From NCBI RefSeq assembly GCF_030253575.1, contig NC_080557.1, positions 46,838,501 through 46,902,500 on the forward strand: a stretch of DNA of 64,000 nt. Reading direction: 5' to 3'. The notes beneath the pieces were generated by a model. It saw only the letters and a list, made by a program, of their open reading frames with translations. It searched no databases and was not told the origin of the DNA. This stretch comes from Rhododendron vialii. Lineage: Eukaryota; Streptophyta; Magnoliopsida; Ericales; Ericaceae. Position numbers and translations under genes: made by a program. Below are positions 47,986-57,901 of this stretch, piece after piece. Each line of letters starts with the position of its first letter. Position 1 is the stretch's first letter.

Positions 47986-48283
47986 AATCCACCTATTGTA
48001 CGCGAAGTTTCCATACTAAGCTCGACCAATATGCCCAAACTCTGAATCCCTCAATTCAAACAAAGCGTTGCGGTTTGAACTGAAAAAATGTACAAGTGCA
48101 GGGGTTTATTCGTGACCGAAACATTATAGGGCTTTCCGTTCCGTATAGTTGTGCTCGCCGGCAACGATAAGCACAGGTGCCATTTATTGATGTTCAAGTT
48201 GCAATAAACACTCGCAGTTGCAGAAGAAATAGGAGTATTCGTTTTTGGTTATTTAAGAGATAAGATAAAATTTCTCCCTTTGC

Positions 48284-48500
48284 AGAATTCATACCTATTT
48301 TTAAGAATTCACACCCTTTTGCAGAGTTTACACTTCCAAAATTCACACTCCTTTGCACTATTCACACCCCCAGAATTCACATCTTTAAAAAAAACACAAT
48401 TCACATCAAAATAAAGAATTCATACGTTCAGAAAAGACACAATTCACACCTTCGAAAAAAACAAATTTCACATTCCAACTACACTTTTCACACCCAAATT
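48284..48500. repeat. AATTCACACC minisatellite, block 2
   Basis: Same motif as block 1, separated from it by about 300 bp of non-repetitive DNA (47986-48283), in which I recognise no known family. Confidence 0.85.
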
Positions 48501-48736
48501 CTCTTTTGCTTTCAGTGGCCAATATATTAACACAATAAAATTCCATTATCAATCAAACAAGACAAATGCAGAAGAAAACAAAATTGATTCGATTGAATAT
48601 ACAAATCAGAAATGGAGAGACTCACAGACCGTTGATATATGCGTTTATAAACGAAAGTCTTGTATTTATATATGTCTATCTTGACGGTCAAACCGATTCG
48701 ATTGAATTTCAGAATTAAGAAAAAAACATCAATCAA

Positions 48737-49252
48737 TTATTTTTTCAAGGTACCTTTATACAGCTCGTAGCAAGCCCGCACGTCGACGACTAAGTGCGAA
48801 GTGAGGCAAACTCCAATGACTACGCTGTACAGCGGCAGGGCCGGGGTAGGTGATGGGGTTGGAGTGTGGATTGGAGACGGTGACGGCAACGGCGACGGAG
48901 AAGGGGAAGGAGTTGCCGTCGTTGGAGAGGGTGAGGGAGTTGGGGTGTGAGCGGCTGGTGCTTGAAAAGGAGGAGTGGCGGTGGGTGAGAAGGGGAAGAG
49001 GAGGAGGAGGAGGAGTTGCGTTGGATTTGGTGATGGTCGTGTATGAGCGACGAAGAGGTGGGGTATATTTGGTAATTTACTTAAAATATGGCTTATATAG
49101 AATGGGCTTGACATGTAGTGGGCTTGGATGGGTCGGCTATGACAAAGAGGACCATGATTCGACCATGATTTGTAGCCTTGTAGGGCTGGGCATCCATCAG
49201 TGCTAGTGGTCATGAATGCTTGCAATAGGTTTATTTTTTGGGCTTCTTCCAA
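48737..49252 (-). CDS. Proline/threonine/serine-rich ORF, doubtful gene
   Basis: A 171-residue frame starts MEEAQKINLLQAF and carries a low-complexity middle of about 50 residues with TPSPSPTTATPSPSPSP repeats. It ends with a non-repetitive tail containing VVIGVCLTSHLVVDVRACY. I recognise no family. There is no signal peptide at the start, so it is not a normal arabinogalactan or extensin precursor as written. The frame may reflect a simple GGTGA-type repeat. It could also be one exon of a gene whose other exons I cannot see. No introns or promoter can be defined. Confidence 0.2.
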   Translation of the reverse strand: MEEAQKINLLQAFMTTSTDGCPALQGYKSWSNHGPLCHSRPIQAHYMSSPFYISHILSKLPNIPHLFVAHTRPSPNPTQLLLLLLFPFSPTATPPFQAPAAHTPTPSPSPTTATPSPSPSPLPSPSPIHTPTPSPTPALPLYSVVIGVCLTSHLVVDVRACYELYKGTLKK

Positions 49253-49698
49253 ATCGGTCCTTTTTTCTAATTTCTTTTAAAAAATTGAAAAACTTGTTCT
49301 TATTTTAAAATAAATAAATAAATGTGAACAAATCATTAGTATTGATTTTTCAAGGGGAGTGTGAAAAACACTCCCTTTTTTACAATCAACACTCTCATTC
49401 ACGTGAACTTACTATCTTGCCTTTCTTTTACATACAAGGGCAACATCCAATCCACCAGGCTCCGATCCAATTTTGATACATCCAATCCAGTACAGTTATG
49501 GAGCAGCTATAAAATGTCTATAGTAAACGTATCACTAAATCTCCCTTAACCCATACCGTGAATCCAAACTATTCATTTCTAGCTCTTGCAAAAAATATGT
49601 AACAGAAGTGTAGGGTTTAAGTTTACATCCATATTTGCTCTTTCTATTATTTCTCGTATTTTCATACTAATTTCTTTACACAGCAATCATATTTAATA
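49253..49698. other. Intergenic, nothing certain
   Basis: A/T-rich sequence with one short inverted motif AGGGGAGTGTG/CACTCCC around 49352-49375. Similar GGGGAGTGCGAAAATC motifs occur near 55270-55335, perhaps ends of an unrecognised MITE family. Confidence 0.4.
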
Positions 49699-49969
49699 CT
49701 CCCTCCGTCCCTTTTTTAGAGTCCAGTATTCCATTTTGGGCTGTCCCTTAATAAGTGTCTATTTTGTAAAGTTAGTGGATAAAAGTTGGTGTATTGTCTA
49801 TTTTATCCCTAAAAGTAGATTTCTTTTTAAAAAGTAAGTGAGTAAAAGTGTAATGATGATGGGTAAGTAGAGAAAGTGGAGAAAAAAGTTGATGTGAAAG
49901 GTATAATGATAATGTCTTTTTAATAAGTTGGAATTACGAAGCAGGACACTTAAAAAGGGACGGAGGGAG
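49699..49969. mobile_element. Stowaway-type MITE (271 bp) with TA duplication
   Basis: CTCCCTCCGTCCCTTTTTTA on the left matches CTCCCTCCGTCCCTTTTTAA on the right in reverse. TA is present on both sides (49697-49698 and 49970-49971). A complete element with no coding region. Confidence 0.95.
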
Positions 49970-49971
49970 TA

Positions 49972-50977
49972 TAAAACTAGTACAAAATAGACGGTTCCAA
50001 TCATCATCGTTGGCCTAAAAAAGCTCACAAATGATACAAAAATTCGACTGAACTGAATGAATCCAAACTAGACATGAGCCTGTTCGCACATTGGTCACCA
50101 AAGTGACGCATCTAGTGAGAAAAAATAATGTCGGCCGGAGTTGCTGTAACAATTAAACAACCATTACTGGGGAAACATCCAACATAGCACAAACCATCTC
50201 TACATTTATCACCAAACATCTCTATCACATTTATACACACTAAAAAGACAAGTCACGGTAATACTAATGGAAAACTAAACAGCAGAGTTGATTCTTCTGT
50301 GAGAACAAAACAAAAAAAATCTCGCTGGCCGAGCTTTTGCCAAGTGCAGCAAATGTCTCCTCTTTCAACAGCGCTTGAGAAATCTACAGTAACGCAGGCC
50401 CAAAATGAAATTCTAGAAGGAATAAAAACCAGTAGTAACAATAAAGCTTGAAAATGAAATAGAACAATAGTAATAAGGAACCTTTGAGAAAAATCATGAC
50501 AAGAACTTCTACATAGTCTGGCCAAGCAATGCCTGTAACCTGATCAAGATGGATAGTGACTGAATGAGAGCAAAAGATGTTCATAAGGAATAGCCAAAAC
50601 GAAAACACAAGTCACAGAGTTCAAACTTTTTTCCATGGATACAATGCTTGGTTAGTGCTCCCCTGAAATGGCAAGAACCAAGAAGAAAGTTATGGCCCGG
50701 CAGCCTTCACTGCTACCCCGGCAGCCTTCACTGCTACCTAAACTACACGGAATTAAGACGAATTTGACCTAAGTTAGCAAACAGCTATCAGTTGAGCTTC
50801 CTACTTTGGGCTCAGACACCAGTAAAATGGATTACCAATTTTTTCAACATCTTCCTGTTCAGCTGAGGACCTAATCTACACAATGTGAGACAAAAGTTAT
50901 CAGATAACACAAAACAAGGGAAATTGTGATTGATGCAATGTGTAGGATTACTAGTTACTACGAGCAAGTCCAATTTC
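49972..50977. other. Intergenic and HSF 3' flank
   Basis: The right part is the presumed 3' untranslated region of the minus-strand heat-factor gene. A 20-bp unit CCCGGCAGCCTTCACTGCTA is present twice in tandem at about 50697-50736. No other gene is visible. Confidence 0.5.
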
Positions 50978-52808
50978 CTACTTTGGACCTGAACCCAAGA
51001 GATCCATCTGATAGGCCAAAACATTCGCAGCTTCCTCTTCGCCTTCTTCATTGCCCGGTGAACCCGATTCTTCATCAAACTTCTCATTCAATAGTTCTTC
51101 CCAAAACCCGTCATCAAGTTCTTTATCCCCACAGTCAAATTCCTCAAGTTGTTCATATTCCTCTTCTTCGTCCTCTTTCTCCTTTCTTGCCCTACCAAAT
51201 CCCTGCATTTCCAAAGCAAGTGCCTCCAGCTCAGACACTCCAAACCCACAAGGATTTTCATATTCATCATTTTCAGCTTTAATGGCTCTTAACCCATCCC
51301 CACTTCGACTCGATTCACCTCTAACACAACTAGGGAATTGATCGATTGGACGTGGCCTTTTCTTACTAGTGGCCTCTTCAATTTCCTTCCTTTTCTCCTT
51401 TTGTTGGACTAATTGCTGGATAAATGCCGGGTTTTGGATAGCTTTTGCCAAAAACCTCATCATGTGCTGCTGCTTTCTTTCAGTCCCTTGAAGCCTCAGT
51501 TCCATGGCTTGAAGCCGGGCTCTTGTATTCTGCTGTTGCTGTCTCAGCTTCACAAGTTCCATCATCAAAACCTGCTTGTCGCGCCTCAAGCGATCTAATT
51601 CTCCATCCAATCCAAATCGTCCAAGTTCAACACAAGGGCCTAGAGCTTGTTGAGGAGGGAGTTGAGGAGGGAGTGGCAACGGAGGCGCCTTTCTTCTTCT
51701 GATATTCCTCAAAAGATGCCTCTGACCCCTGAGAAATCCTTCATTTGCAAATTCCCATTTGTCTGGATCAATCTTCCTAAATCCCTGCAAACACCCAGTT
51801 CCACATTCTCAGTACTCAAGCCCACCAATCAATAAATTCCACGAAACTTGAATGTCTCTGTGACTAATTATTCCAGCACTTCTATGTTCAATCCTTGTTA
51901 GAGGGCTTTGTCCAGATCTTTGTTCTTGGGGTGCGCATCTTTTTCGCTATAAGACCGAAATGTTAAACACAAACAGTTGGAGTAGACATAGAGCTTTAGC
52001 ATTGCTGTAAAAGTCAATAAATTGCATACAATACCTGAAGAAGTGTTGAGGTTGTAATACATTATCTGAACCAAATAAGAGAAAACAAAGGCTAATTAAG
52101 GACCGAGGTCCACAATAAATTGGGAACAAGGAGAAGAGGAGAAGGAAATATAGGCACAAAGCTGGTGGGGATACAAGATTGATGAAGTTGTCTGCAAAGA
52201 AGAATATTAGACTTGAAGAAGGGGTGGGAATCATTCATATCAAAGGTAGAAATTGGAGCATTTCAGAATGCCTTTTAGCCGCGGGGAAGATCAGGGACGC
52301 TGAAAAATTCAACACAGGTACAGAGACATATCATTATATCAAGAACAGGTACAAAGACTCATGAGACAATCAGGGTTTCAAAGTTGAAATCCATTTCGCA
52401 GCCAATTTTTTATCCAGTTAATAGGAACCCTATAACTGAAATTAGATTGGAGCTAGGATGTGTATTCAATCGGGTACTTACATAGGTATTGAGCTGCCTT
52501 ACAAAGCTTGAGAAGTTGTTGTGCTTGAAGAACCTTGGGAGCAGAGTGGTTGAGAAGGCATGTGGATCCCACACAACAAAGCTCTGCCCCCCTCTGCTCC
52601 AAGAAACTATGTGGTCACAGGTCGGGTCTTCCACCATGTCAAATGTCTTGGTCAGGAATGGGGGAGGGCCTACGTCGTGAAGCCCTTCCATTGGCAGCGG
52701 CGGCGGAGGCAGAGGTGGTGGCCGTGGAGGTGGCATCATCGGCCTTTTGCCGAATTGCGACGAACTCGATCCTGGGTACTCCTCCTTAACTGGGTATAAC
52801 GGATTCAT
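50978..52808 (-). CDS. HSFA6B: Heat stress transcription factor, class A6b-like
   Basis: Two exons, 52808-52482 and 51784-50978, encode 377 residues. The intron (697 bp) splits the DNA-binding domain after RQLNTY, the conserved HSF position. The N terminus is Pro-rich. The DNA-binding domain covers about 47-140 ([46 protein letters not shown]). The HR-A/B coiled coil is at about 165-228 ([28 protein letters not shown]). The nuclear signal is [16 protein letters not shown]. The activation (AHA) motif is [11 protein letters not shown] and a C-terminal export-like signal is [11 protein letters not shown]6b-type wording in HR-A/B and the C terminus points to this subclass rather than A2. HSFs trimerise and bind GAAnnTTC elements in the nucleus to drive heat and drought genes. 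I chose [13 protein letters not shown] as the start because relatives begin this way; an in-frame ATG at 52901 would add 31 atypical residues. Heat-shock elements lie upstream, suggesting stress or self-regulation. Confidence 0.95.
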
Positions 52809-53245
52809 GATTGAAATCTTGCAAAAATAGCTACCCAATCTCACTGGGTTGAAGCTATTTTCGCAGTTTCCTCGTCGGATTCGAGATGGGTCTAACTCCA
52901 ATTCCAGATTTGGTATGCTTGAGGAAAACCTTGTCGAATTTGAGATGGGTCTAACTTCAATTTCAGACTAAAATCGAAAAATATATACTACTGCAACTTA
53001 TTCCCCAAAACCCCAAGATCGATCAAATGAAGTTGACATAAATAGGACCGGGGAAAAGAAGAAAGGAACAGCAGAAATTTTTCCCCCCCCTTTGCGCCTT
53101 CTGGGTTTCTTTCTCCTTCTGGGTTTCTTTCTTTGTATAGAAAGGAGGAGGAGTAGATTGTTCGGTTGAGAGAATGGATTGGTAAGCGGAGACGAAGATG
53201 GTTTTAATGGGAGTGATTAAGGTTCTTAAAGAAATTTTTAATGAC

Positions 53246-53260
53246 AGAAGGTTCCAGAAC
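53246..53260. promoter_or_regulatory. Heat-shock element 1 upstream of the HSF gene
   Basis: AGAAGGTTCCAGAAC contains three consecutive alternating units, GAA-TTC-GAA, each separated by exactly 2 bp. It lies about 440 bp upstream of the HSF start codon. Binding is inferred from the consensus. Confidence 0.7.
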
Positions 53261-53360
53261 ATCCAGATATTTTGTTGGGAGCTACTCCTTTTTTGGCATT
53301 TTTAAATGGAACCTTACTTCATTTGGCAAGGAAGGGGTGAGAGAGGGAGAGAGAGAGACC

Positions 53361-53378
53361 TTCGGGAAGGTTCTGGAA
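53361..53378. promoter_or_regulatory. Heat-shock element 2 upstream of the HSF gene (four units)
   Basis: TTCGGGAAGGTTCTGGAA is a perfect four-unit element, TTC-GAA-TTC-GAA with 2-bp spacing throughout, about 555 bp upstream of the HSF start codon. This is stronger than a minimal three-unit site. Confidence 0.8.
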
Positions 53379-53649
53379 TGGAGTGGTGATGGTGGGGCCT
53401 TGGAGGTACAGAGTGGTGGTGTCCAGTTGGGCTATAAAATTGTGGCTTGGGTTATTTTATGCAGGTGTTGTCGGATTTGATTGGTGGGATTCTGGTGCAA
53501 AGTTGTGTGGAATTGATTGGTTGAGTCACTACCCGAAAGTGAGAAGATTCGGTTTTTCTGTGATTTGATTGGCGGATTCTTACAGTGCCGTCATAGTAGA
53601 AAGTTTTGCCTAATTTTTCTTGAGTGGTGCTATTTGCACGGATAGGATT
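53379..53649. other. Distal upstream region of the HSF gene
   Basis: No additional perfect heat-shock element was seen. CTATAAAAT at about 53431 is on the plus strand, opposite to the gene. The fold-back element starts at the right end of this stretch. Confidence 0.45.
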
Positions 53650-54075
53650 CCTGCCGACGGTATACCAACGGCCGCGCGGGACCGTCTACGGCCACCGGAT
53701 GGCCGATCCGAGTAGTTCAAAAGTTTTAAAAAAAAAACCGAGGGGCCCGGCGTAGGAATCAACGGCATCCGATGTATGTAAGGTGTTTGATCTAAACACC
53801 CTATTTTCGTGTATATATGGGCCCAGCGCGGGAATCAACGGCATCCGATGTGTGTAGGGTGCTTGATCTAAACACCCTATTTTTCGTGTATATACACGAA
53901 AAATAGGGTGTTTAGATCAAGCACCCTACACACATCGGATGCCGTTGATTCCCACGTAGGGCCTTTCGGTTTTTTTTAAAAAAAATTTTGAACGGCTCGG
54001 ATCGGCCGTCCGATGGCCGGAGACGGCCGCGCGCGGCCGTCGGTACGATTTCCCTACATTTTGGTCGGTACACAT
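53650..54075. mobile_element. GC-rich fold-back element, copy 2
   Basis: The arms share GGCCACCGGATGGCCGATCC, ATCAACGGCATCCGATGTG and TTGATCTAAACACCCTATTT, and the opposite arm holds the complements, with a palindromic centre CGTGTATATACACG. The left arm carries an extra partial duplicate of its middle (GGGAATCAACGGCATCCGAT, about 53753 and 53831). It is related to copy 1 at 17729-18097 and lies about 850 bp upstream of the HSF start codon. Confidence 0.8.
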
Positions 54076-54925
54076 AGGATTTTCTTTTTTCTTCGGCTCT
54101 TTGATGGAGTACGTTTTTTTTTTTTTTTTGAGTTCTTGGGTGGGTAATAATATTAAAACTGTTTTTGTTGATGTTAAAATTTCAGTGAATAAAAGTCTTG
54201 CACAGTCGATATGGTACAAATCTTTTGTGCGCTAGAATTTTTTCACCAACAAAAACAATTTTGACATTGTCATTTCCTTCTTTTAATCTTCGTAAGATTC
54301 AGGACAAATTTTTATGTCATGTTTTTTTTGTCTCGGCAAGAAATATTGGCCAAGTATAAAAATATAGAGCAAAGTTGATAAAAAATGAAGAAGGGTTTTT
54401 TGTATTTTTATCTGTCAAACTATCACTCATTTTTCTACTTCGTCCTTAAACTACCAAAACCACTTATTTCGTCTTTCAATTATCCAAATCCCACCCATTG
54501 AAACTCAAGCTCACAAGTATAGTGAAGTGGAGTTGATGCTCCTTTATAGTCTCATACTAAACGAGTCGAGCAAAGCTTAGACCTGCCCACAAGCAATTTG
54601 ATTCAATTGCAGCCCTTGACGTAGCTCTTCTCTGGATTAACACTTCTAAAAAGTTGTGTTATTTATACTTTTCAATGAACAATTAAAATTGGATAAAAAT
54701 GAATTTCTGCAAGTAACATCGTGTTTGTTCTTTTTTACTTTGAATCGTTGCTAGATTCGGGAAAAAAAAAAAAACTTAATCCAATTTAAAACTTTTGTAG
54801 ACTTTTTTAAACTTCCTATTTATAAATTTTATACTTTTTTTATTCATCGCGAAAAAATTTCTTCAAATATCTTGATAAAAACCATGAAGTTGAAGATTGT
54901 TGACCACTCTTTCTAAGAATGCGAC
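54076..54925. other. Intergenic, nothing recognised
   Basis: A/T-rich. A short CGAGTCGAGCAAAGCTTAG-type stretch at about 54560-54580 may be a fragment of the CTCG/CGAG-rich hAT family. Confidence 0.45.
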
Positions 54926-55140
54926 TCATTCCAGAACACTTTCTTAAAAAATAAGTACTTATTTCACATTTTCAAATTCAAAAATAATGTAAATGAAAAA
55001 TAATTTTTTGATTTTTTTGCACCATGAAATCTTTCAAACAAGATCTATATTGCGTATTTTTAGATTTTATTAAATCCATTATTTTTAAGCTTAAAATTGC
55101 CTTTTAAAAAAATAAGTATTTAAAATCCGTTCTGGAATGG
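54926..55140. mobile_element. GTTCTGGAA-type MITE, complete short copy
   Basis: The left end is TCATTCCAGAACACTTTCTT followed by AAAAAATAAGTACTTATTT. The right end in reverse is CCATTCCAGAACGGATTTTA followed by AATACTTATTT. The interior corresponds to 17442-18196 without the fold-back insertion. About 215 bp, non-coding. Confidence 0.75.
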
Positions 55141-55895
55141 GTCAACCTGTCCTTAGTGGAGGAACTTTTGTCAACTCGCCCACGGCCACAAGTAGGAATA
55201 TTAAACTGCATATGGTCTGATGAAAAAATTCAAAAAGAAAAATTAAAAAACATCGATAACATTTATTGGGGAGTGATTTTCGCACTCTCCAAACTGTTAC
55301 TTACCACACTTTCAAGGGGAGTGCGAAAATCGATATAAGGTGGTTTTTGCACTCTCCTTTTTCTTTAAAATTGTTAGTTTAAGAACAAACAGTCATTAAC
55401 TCTCTTCTTTTTTCTTCTTTTTTAAGATTGAGCCGCCAAGAGTGTCATATGACTTCTAAATATATAACTATCCTATTCTAATATACAAAGAGAGAGCAAT
55501 TTTTGGTTTTTTTTTTTTTTTTTTGTTGAAGTTGTATAGACTTTTTGAAGTATAACAAACCCTTCCAAAAAAAAAAAGGAAATACTATGTTCACTCTCTA
55601 ACTACAAGGGTAGTTCCATAACTGCTCCTCCTGTCAGCGTCCTACTTAAATGCTAATCTCCCTGAGCACAGTAATTCACAATTTCTCCTTCAATATACAT
55701 CAAGCACCAGAGCACTGATCATGGAAAAAGGAAGGTGATTCCCAATTTGGAGTTACTCCTAAAAGAAAATAATTTGGGTGAGGATGCATTCCTTGTTTTC
55801 ATCAAAAAACCTCTCTCTGTTCCACGTTGAAAAGATAGGAAATTTCTTTGACTGTTTTGCGAAAACTATGGATTTTTCACCACCATCATTTTGGA
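55141..55895. other. Intergenic, no gene seen
   Basis: Contains small inverted motifs around 55268-55350 (GGGGAGTG..TTTTCGCACTCTCC) and poly-T at about 55505-55522. No exon or RNA gene could be supported. Confidence 0.45.
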
Positions 55896-56206
55896 CCCCA
55901 CAGTGCGTTAATTGTCAATCTGAATTGTTTATCTTGTAGGGTCTGCAAAGTAGTATACTTATTCAAAAAATTAACTTAACCGGACATTAATAGGTGTATC
56001 AAATTTAAATTTCGGTTTATAAAATGGATGGTCGTGGACAATTTAACTTAACAGGATCAAACCATCCATTTTTATAAACTAAAATTGAACTCTTGATTGA
56101 TCTATCGATATCCTATCAAGCTGTTTTTTGCGTGAATATACTACACTATGAGTCCTACAAGATAAATGATTCGGATTTTAACAATAAACGTATGGTGGGA
56201 TCCACA
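55896..56206. mobile_element. A/T-rich fold-back element, copy 1
   Basis: The left arm (TTATCTTGTAGGGTCTGCAA, ATTAATAGGTGTATCAAATT, TTTCGGTTTATAAAATGGAT) pairs with the right arm (ATCCATTTTTATAAACTAAA, TATGAGTCCTACAAGATAAA). The centre is near 56055. A second copy lies at 60484-60900. It is non-coding. Confidence 0.72.
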
Positions 56207-56377
56207 TTCATCCTCATCACTTGCACATACATCGCGTGCCCAAAAAGCTAGTAAAAAATGATACACATGTCAATTGAAGCCATTAAAGGCAAATGAGACC
56301 CTTTCGGGGGGGGGGGGGGTTAATTTAGCACACTTTGCTACGAAACTATTTAGGTGAAAATAAAAGTAGATCCAAAC

Positions 56378-57890
56378 TTCTCTCTCTCTCTTTTTTTTTT
56401 TTAATTCAATCAATTCATTCAAGTTTGAAGGTGAAGATTACATCGTAAAACATATGAGTGCACCAAACTACCTAATCCGGGACCCTATGATACCCTGCAA
56501 AAAAGCAAATCAACACAAGGTACCAATATGAGAATCTCTTCCGGAACAAGACAGAGAGATCTCAAACAAAATCCCAGCACAAACCATTACACAATAAGAA
56601 CAAATGTAATCGAAAACAACAAACAAATACAAGTGTAAAGGAAAACGGCGACAGTCCATAACGATTGTCGGCTGACTCAGGCGATAGATACTTGACCACA
56701 CGATGTATGGTCACCCAGGGCTTAGCTCTGATACCATGTTAGATTTCTTAGAGGGTTCCAACCTAAAACCAATTGGCAATAGGTGGAGTAACCTCCAGAT
56801 ATTATTAACCAAGTTTGGGTGGCTTAGATGAGCGATGTGGGACAAGTCTAACACTCCCCCTCACGTGCAGCCCGGATACACGTGAAGGTACGAATTGAAG
56901 AAATAAGAGATTTGACTCGGGCGACCCCTCACGTGCAGCCCGGATGCACGTGGAGGTATGAATTGATGAGTTGACTTGGGCGACGGAGACTTAACCATAC
57001 GATGTGAGGCCACCCAAGACCTAGCTTTGATACCATGTTAGATTTCTTGGAGGGTTCCAACCTAAAATCAATTGGCAATAGGTGAAGTAGCCTCTAGATT
57101 TTATTAACCAAGCTTGTGTGGTTTAGATGAGCAATGTGGGACAAGTCTAACAGAACTGGAGCAGAGAACCATTCCAGCAAGGGGAAAACTCCGAGGAGAT
57201 TCCATGGCAAGCCTCCGCTGGCACGCGAAGCTCCGGACGCGAGAACCAAGGCAATGCCGGAGAAAACTCTGACAGGCCCAAGTGACCATGGCAGCCGAGA
57301 CTAGACCCCCCTTCACCCTCTAATTGTCGCTGCCGGCCCAAAAAAAGAGCAACTCGGGCAAGACAACCAAAACGGAGCCGATACAAAGATCCCCAACAAA
57401 AGCATCATTGTTGCCGCTACCTGAAAACTCCCATAACACAACCGTACAGCCACCGACCACAGCAACCCTCAAATCCGACCAAACACCACTCCTACTCAAA
57501 CTTTATTGCCCACCACCCACAAACCACCGGATCTGGGGGAGACCCAAACTAGTACAAGTCGGATCTACGGGAGACCTAGACCGGAGAAACCCGAACACCA
57601 GCCGGTAAGAACAAAAACAATGCAGAAAAAAGGAAACCCTCACCCACCCTCAAAGATTATTGCCACCCAAAACCACCGTCGACCGAGGATGAACCAAATC
57701 TGAGAGGACAAGGAGGAGCCAGACCAAATCGGCCAACCAACCCACGGCCGGTAGCCAGCACGGCGGACAAACTCACTTCACAGCCAAGTCGGAATTAATC
57801 CAAAACGGACGAGAACAGAGAAGGGGGATCCCCCAAGGAAAACCTAGCCGCCGTTGTTTTTAAAGAGAGAGTGTGTGTGTGTGAGTGTTT
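56378..57890 (-). mobile_element. LINE-derived retroposon with 11-bp duplication, hosting a TRIM
   Basis: On the minus strand it starts after a CT/CA-rich leader with CAACGGCGGCTAGGTTTTCC and CTTGGGGGATCCCCC. It continues through a GT-rich untranslated-type sequence and ends in TTGAATGAATTGATTGAATT plus an A/AG tail. Exact 11-bp repeats TAGATCCAAAC flank it (56367-56377 and 57891-57901). No reverse transcriptase is present, so it seems to be a head-plus-tail LINE derivative moved in trans. A tandem TRIM interrupts it at about 56670-57152. Proline-rich frames across 57104-57700 are not convincing genes. Confidence 0.72.
56670..57152 (-). mobile_element. Tandem TRIM retrotransposon, two 117-bp LTRs
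   Basis: The LTRs at 56737-56853 and 57036-57152 begin TGTTAGATTTCTT and end ACAAGTCTAACA. On the minus strand the primer-binding site next to the LTR is TGGTATCAAAGCTAG (initiator Met tRNA type), and GTGAGGGGGAG is the polypurine tract beside the other LTR. The 182-bp interior has no coding capacity. To the left of the first LTR a second primer-binding site (TGGTATCAGAGCTAAG) and part of another interior are present. The structure is therefore interior-LTR-interior-LTR, as expected of a tandem array formed by unequal recombination. Confidence 0.88.
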
Positions 57891-57901
57891 TAGATCCAAA
57901 C

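Noticed and set aside
47483..48500. CRISPR-like array
   Set aside because: The unit is variable, spacers are short and irregular, and the DNA is plant nuclear; it is a minisatellite.
52809..52901. In-frame upstream ATG for the HSF gene
   Set aside because: The 31 extra residues have no HSF counterpart, while [13 protein letters not shown] is a usual start.
57104..57703. Proline- and threonine-rich frames on both strands
   Set aside because: They lie in the untranslated-type head of the LINE-derived retroposon, bounded by its target-site duplication.
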